Positions 23,002-26,523 of a stretch of DNA of 26,523 nucleotides are shown piece by piece; within the stretch, counting starts at the first letter, position 1; each line of letters opens with the position of its first letter. The notes beneath the pieces were generated by a model. The model worked only from the letters and a program-made list of their open reading frames with translations, was not told the DNA's origin and made no database searches. The DNA comes from DATBLE01 sp038248655. GTDB taxonomy: Bacteria; Actinomycetota; Thermoleophilia; Gaiellales; Gaiellaceae. The translations under genes were made by a program, and so were the position numbers. The stretch spans positions 1 to 26,523 of the forward strand of contig JBBRXG010000031.1 of assembly GCA_038248655.1 (NCBI GenBank). Reading direction: 5' to 3'.

Positions 23002-23707
23002 CGAGTACGACGGTACCGGCTTCTCCGGCTGGGCCGCGCAGCCGGGACTCCGCACGGTCGAGGGGACGCTGCGTGAGGCCCTCGGGAGCCTCTATGCCGG
23101 ATTCGACGCGCTCGCGGTCGCGGGCCGGACCGACGCCGGGGTGCACGCGCTCGCCCAGGTCGCGAGCGTCGACGTCGAGAGCGGGCCGCCGCCCGAGAGC
23201 GCGGCCGACGCGCTGAACTCAGTCCTTCCAGACGACGTCGCGGTGATCGCCGCCGACCAGGCCGACGACGGCTTCGACGCCCGCCGTTCCGCGCGTGCGC
23301 GTCACTACCGTTACCGGATCTGGCGGCGGCCGACGCCGTCGCCGTTCGAGCGGCGGCGCAGCTGGTGGCTGCCGCGGTCGATCGACGAGGAGCGGCTCGG
23401 CGACGCGGCGGACCTCCTCGTCGGCGAGCACGACTTCCGCGCGTTCACACCGACCGAGACCCAGCACGTCGCCTTCAGCCGCACCGTGCGCGCCGCAGCG
23501 TGGTACCGCCGCGGCGACGCGCTCGAGCTCGAGATCATTGCGGACAGCTTCCTCCGCCATATGGTCCGAACGCTCGTCGGGACGATGATCGAGCAGCGTC
23601 CGGAGGAGATCGCGAGGCTGCTCGAGGGCCGACCGCGGTCGGAGGCGGGGACGACTGCCCCGTCCTGGGGCCTGTACCTCGTCTCTGTCGAGTACCAGCC
23701 GGAGTGA
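22982..23707 (+). CDS. truA: tRNA pseudouridine(38-40) synthase
   Basis: TruA makes pseudouridine at positions 38-40 of the tRNA anticodon arm. The 241-residue protein starts MRLRLVIEYDGTGFSGWAAQ, has the catalytic motif AGRTDAGVHA (Asp51), FDARRSARARHYRYRI and FLRHMVRTLVGTMIE. The ATG at 22982 is fixed by the conserved N-terminus. It overlaps the divergent cyclophilin start by 20 bp. truA after rplQ is a common order. The gap to the next gene is 50 nt. Confidence 0.96.
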   Translation: MRLRLVIEYDGTGFSGWAAQPGLRTVEGTLREALGSLYAGFDALAVAGRTDAGVHALAQVASVDVESGPPPESAADALNSVLPDDVAVIAADQADDGFDARRSARARHYRYRIWRRPTPSPFERRRSWWLPRSIDEERLGDAADLLVGEHDFRAFTPTETQHVAFSRTVRAAAWYRRGDALELEIIADSFLRHMVRTLVGTMIEQRPEEIARLLEGRPRSEAGTTAPSWGLYLVSVEYQPE

Positions 23708-23744
23708 CCGCCCGGCCGGGCCGAGCCGGCGCCCAGCCCGTCGT

Positions 23745-23750
23745 TAGCAT
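23745..23750 (+). promoter_or_regulatory. Possible -10 element giving a leaderless HAD transcript
   Basis: TAGCAT ends 7 nt before the ATG at 23758, so transcription could begin at or next to the start codon. No Shine-Dalgarno precedes this ATG. A clear -35 box is not seen. Confidence 0.3.
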
Positions 23751-23757
23751 CTTCGGC

Positions 23758-24393
23758 ATGCGATTCCCGGTAGTGCTCTTCGACCTCGACGGCACGATCG
23801 TCGACTCGGGCTGGATGATCCTCGCCTCCTACCGCCACGCGACCAGGACGATTCTCGGCCGCGAGATTCCGGACGACGTGCTGATGGCCAAGGTCGGGAG
23901 CGGCCACCTGCTGGAGCAGATGGCCGAGTTCGACGCCGTGAAGGCGGAGGAGCTCGCCCGCGCCTACCGCGAGTTCTACGCTCCTCTCCACTCGGAGCTC
24001 GAGGCGTTCCCGGGGATGCTCGACCTGCTCCGAGCGCTCGACGCGGAAGGGCGGCGTCTCGGCGTCGTCAGCGCGAAGCGCCGTGACATCGTGCAGCTCG
24101 CCTTCGACGCGCTCGGATTCGGGGACGTGATGGACGTCGTGGTCGGATCCGACGAGGCGGATCGAGGCAAGCCGCACCCCGATCAGATTCTCGTCGCGCT
24201 GGAGAGGCTGGACGTCGACGCCGACGACACCGCCTACGTCGGTGACGCGCCGTTCGACATCGCCGCGGCGCGGGCGGCGGGCGTGCACGCGATCGGAGTC
24301 ACCTGGGGCGGAATCCACACCCGCGAGCGGATGGAGGCGGAGGGCCCGGACGCGGTCGTGGATACGACCGACGAGCTGTATGCCGTCCTCTAG
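23758..24393 (+). CDS. HAD-family hydrolase (PpaX/phosphoglycolate phosphatase-like)
   Basis: The 211-residue protein has all four HAD motifs: FDLDGTIVDSG (nucleophile D9, acid D11), S105 in GVVSAKRR, K138 in RGKPHPDQ, and YVGDAPFDIAAARAAG (D163, D167). The alpha-helical cap between motifs I and II fits subfamily IA, which includes PpaX and phosphoglycolate phosphatase. The substrate cannot be told from sequence. The ATG at 23758 has no Shine-Dalgarno but a TAGCAT just upstream. The end overlaps ligA by 14 nt. Confidence 0.88.
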   Translation: MRFPVVLFDLDGTIVDSGWMILASYRHATRTILGREIPDDVLMAKVGSGHLLEQMAEFDAVKAEELARAYREFYAPLHSELEAFPGMLDLLRALDAEGRRLGVVSAKRRDIVQLAFDALGFGDVMDVVVGSDEADRGKPHPDQILVALERLDVDADDTAYVGDAPFDIAAARAAGVHAIGVTWGGIHTRERMEAEGPDAVVDTTDELYAVL

Positions 24394-26386
24394 CAACGCT
24401 GCAAAGCGCGCGGCCGAGCTCCGCGACCTGCTGAACCGCCATCTGTACGAGTACCACGTGCTCGACGAACCGACGGTCTCCGATTCCGAGTACGACCGCC
24501 TCTACGACGAGCTGGTCGCGATCGAGGAGGCGAACCCCGACCTCGTCACGCCGGATTCTCCGACGCGCCGTGTCGGCGCGTCGGCCTCGGACCGCTTCCA
24601 GAAGGTGCGGCACCGCGAGCCGATGGGATCGCTCGAGAAGGTGACGAACGAGGAGGCACTCCTCAAGTGGGCTGAGGATGTCCGCAGGCGGCTGGGGACG
24701 GACGAGCCGGTCGCCTACGTGATCGAGCCGAAGATCGACGGACTCGCAGTCAACCTGACCTACGAGAACGGCCTGCTCGTCCGCGGCGCGACCCGCGGCG
24801 ACGGGGTGCAGGGCGAGGACGTGACCGCGAACCTGCGCACGGTGCGAGCGATTCCGCTCCGCATGCTCGGGGACGACCCACCGCCGGTCGTCGAAGTGCG
24901 CGGCGAGGTCTATCTCCCGCTGTCCGGGTTCCGCGACTTGAACGCGCGTCTCGCGGGGACGAGCCAGAAGCTCGCGCCGAACCCGAGGAACGCGGCTGCG
25001 GGCTCGCTTCGCCAGAAGAACTCGGCGATCACCGCCGGGCGCCCGCTCTCGACCTGGATCTACGGCACGGGCTACTCGGAGGGACCCGCCTTCGGCGGGC
25101 AGCTCGAGATGCTCGAGTGGCTGCGCGACCACGGCTTCCGGACGAATCCCTATGCCGAGCGGCTCGAGTCGATCGGCGAGGTCGCGGCCGCCTGCGTCGA
25201 GTGGGAGCGCCGGCGGATCGAGCTCGACTACGAGATCGACGGGATCGTGATCAAGGTCGACTCGCTCGACCAGCAGCGGCGCCTCGGCGCGCTGCACTCT
25301 CGTCCGCGCTGGGCTCGTGCCTTCAAGTGGGCGCCGATGACCGCGCAGACGAAGCTGTTGAAGATCCACGTCCGCGTCGGGCGGACCGGCGCGCTCAACC
25401 CGTGGGCTGTGATGGAGCCGGTCGAGGTCGGAGGCGTAACCGTCACGCGCGCCACACTGCACAACGAGGAGGACATCAACCGCAAGGAGATCCGCGAGGG
25501 CGACGTCGTCGTCGTCCAGCGCGCCGGTGACGTGATCCCGCAGATCGTCGGCCCTGCCGGCCCGCACCTCCCGGGGACGAAGCCCTTCCGGATGCCGAAG
25601 CGCTGCCCGCTGTGCGACGCGGAGATCGTCAAGCCCGAGGGCGAGGTGATGCACCGCTGCCCGAACCGCGGGTGCCCCTCACGGGGGTTGGAGACGTTGA
25701 TCAACTGGACCGGCATCGCCGACATCGACGGCGTCGGCGAGCAGACGATCCGCATCCTCTGGGACCGGGGCCTGGTTCGCTCATTGCCCGATCTCTACCG
25801 CCTGACGAAGGAGCAGCTGCTCGAGCTCGAGGGCTTCGCGGAGATCTCGGCGAGCGCCGCGATCGAGTCGATTCAGCGCTCGAAGCAGGTCCCGTTCTCG
25901 CGCGTCCTGCTCGGTCTGAACATCCCCAAGGTCGGCTGGGTGCTCGCCCAGAACCTCGCGCGCCACTTCGGCGACGTCGATCGGCTGAGGGCCGCGACGC
26001 AGGAGGAGGTCGAGGAGGTCGAGGGCTACGGGGCCGACCGGGCCGAGATCGTCCTCGAGTGGTTCGCCGACGAGCAGAACCAGGCGCTCGTCAAGGAGCT
26101 GCGCGACCTCGGCTTGCGCTTCGAGACCGGCGACGAGGACCGGCCGGCCGAAGGCCCGCTGACGGGGAAGGTCTACGTGATCACAGGAACCCTCGAGACG
26201 ATGTCGCGCGAGGAGGCGACCGCTGCGCTCGAGACGCGGGGCGCGAAGGTGACGGGCTCGGTCTCGAAGAGGACGACCGGCCTCGTCGTCGGTGAGGAGC
26301 CTGGCGCGTCGAAGCTGACGAAGGCGAAGAAGGAAGGAGTGCCGCTCCTGGACGAGGGAGCGCTGGTCGACCTACTGCGCGGCTAG
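24380..26386 (+). CDS. ligA: NAD-dependent DNA ligase
   Basis: LigA seals nicks during replication and repair using NAD. The 668 residues match the family length. Domains in order: Ia (YEYHVLDEPTVSDSEYDRLY), adenylation with active-site K118 in EPKIDG, OB fold (VGRTGALNPWAVMEPV), zinc finger C409-x2-C412-x14-C427-x4-C432, helix-hairpin-helix repeats, and a C-terminal BRCT domain (about 590-668, GKVYVITGTLETMSREEA). The ATG at 24380 lies inside the HAD gene (14-nt overlap). The stop TAG is directly followed by what looks like the end of an insertion sequence. Confidence 0.97.
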   Translation: MPSSSNAAKRAAELRDLLNRHLYEYHVLDEPTVSDSEYDRLYDELVAIEEANPDLVTPDSPTRRVGASASDRFQKVRHREPMGSLEKVTNEEALLKWAEDVRRRLGTDEPVAYVIEPKIDGLAVNLTYENGLLVRGATRGDGVQGEDVTANLRTVRAIPLRMLGDDPPPVVEVRGEVYLPLSGFRDLNARLAGTSQKLAPNPRNAAAGSLRQKNSAITAGRPLSTWIYGTGYSEGPAFGGQLEMLEWLRDHGFRTNPYAERLESIGEVAAACVEWERRRIELDYEIDGIVIKVDSLDQQRRLGALHSRPRWARAFKWAPMTAQTKLLKIHVRVGRTGALNPWAVMEPVEVGGVTVTRATLHNEEDINRKEIREGDVVVVQRAGDVIPQIVGPAGPHLPGTKPFRMPKRCPLCDAEIVKPEGEVMHRCPNRGCPSRGLETLINWTGIADIDGVGEQTIRILWDRGLVRSLPDLYRLTKEQLLELEGFAEISASAAIESIQRSKQVPFSRVLLGLNIPKVGWVLAQNLARHFGDVDRLRAATQEEVEEVEGYGADRAEIVLEWFADEQNQALVKELRDLGLRFETGDEDRPAEGPLTGKVYVITGTLETMSREEATAALETRGAKVTGSVSKRTTGLVVGEEPGASKLTKAKKEGVPLLDEGALVDLLRG

Positions 26387-26406
26387 TGCACTGTCTCTTA
26401 AATGAG

Positions 26407-26435
26407 TTGACATGGAGATGATGGTCGAGTAGCGT
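26407..26435 (+). promoter_or_regulatory. Probable promoter of the IS transposase
   Basis: TTGACA (26407-26412), a 17-nt spacer and TAGCGT (26430-26435) form a good sigma-70-type promoter. The start point would fall at about 26442, next to the GTG at 26443, so the transposase mRNA could be leaderless. Confidence 0.5.
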
Positions 26436-26442
26436 TCCTGGG

Positions 26443-26523
26443 GTGGCGTCGGCGATGGTCGAGACGCGGGTCTCCGACAGCGAGCGGCCGTTGTTGGAGC
26501 GGTGGGCGAGGGCGCAGAAGACG
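26443..26523 (+). CDS. IS630-family transposase, N-terminal fragment (runs off window)
   Basis: From ATG 26455 the frame reads MVETRVSDSERPLLERWARA and continues to the window end. The pattern LSDxERxxLERWAR is typical of IS630-type transposase N-termini that precede the helix-turn-helix. The in-frame GTG at 26443 is chosen because the promoter places transcription start there; ATG 26455 is the alternative. Only about 27 codons are visible, so the DDE catalytic part cannot be checked. Confidence 0.5.
   Translation, partial: MASAMVETRVSDSERPLLERWARAQKT

Larger units (their letters stand above)
26387..26523 (+). mobile_element. Left edge of an IS630-type insertion sequence (partial)
   Basis: Right after the ligA stop the sequence changes character (TGCACTGTCTCTTAAATGAG), then carries a promoter and the start of a transposase. 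IS630 elements insert at TA; the TA of the ligA stop (26384-26385) is a candidate target. The terminal inverted repeat cannot be confirmed because the other end is outside the window. Confidence 0.5.

Overview
The window is about 26.5 kb of very GC-rich bacterial DNA (third codon positions almost all G or C, many GTG starts) dominated by one co-directional ribosomal-protein superoperon. Gene order, the secY-adk-map-infA-rpmJ order, zinc-binding forms of S4, S14 and L36, and alanine/proline/glutamate-rich tails on several ribosomal proteins suggest a high-GC actinobacterial lineage, most likely Thermoleophilia (Gaiellales/Solirubrobacterales). This placement rests on protein recognition, not on a search.

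Layout. 1-709 (minus strand): 3'-truncated gene for a zinc-ribbon/single-TM/proline-rich protein. 775-804: promoter for the str operon. 890-5053: rpsL-rpsG-fusA-tuf. 5073-11446: S10 operon (rpsJ, rplC, D, W, B, rpsS, rplV, rpsC, rplP, rpmC, rpsQ). 11443-18441: spc operon with secY, adk and map. 18412-18477: probable promoter plus a hairpin with a T run. 18529-21889: alpha operon (damaged infA, rpmJ, rpsM, K, D, rpoA, rplQ). 22105-24393: broken ArsR-like regulator, frameshifted cyclophilin lipoprotein (minus), truA and a HAD phosphatase. 24380-26386: ligA. 26387-26523: edge of an IS630-type insertion sequence.

Most junctions are tightly coupled (ATGA, GTGA, TAATG, TAGTG overlaps). The unusual part is the gaps. 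Of eleven gaps of about 19 nt or more, seven contain a tiny ORF that ends exactly on the next gene's start codon; four of these also start on the previous stop codon and a fifth starts just upstream of it. An eighth gap has one ending 5 nt short. The same gaps carry two kinds of perfect or near-perfect inverted repeats: palindromes built around the upstream stop codon (fusA, rpsJ, rplW, rplN, rpsH, rpsD), and hairpins touching the next start codon with the Shine-Dalgarno in or beside the loop (tuf, rplX, rplF, rpmD, secY and, outside the operon, the ArsR-like gene). Sequences differ between sites but the geometry repeats. This is the best candidate for an undescribed system: a stop-to-start relay that passes ribosomes between cistrons and opens structured starts.

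The second theme is damage, concentrated after about 12.8 kb. rpsN has lost its stop, infA lacks its middle, rpoA has an in-frame TAG, the ArsR-like gene has a 1-nt frameshift and the cyclophilin has two compensating frameshifts. Three of these genes are essential, so sequence error must be excluded before any biological reading.
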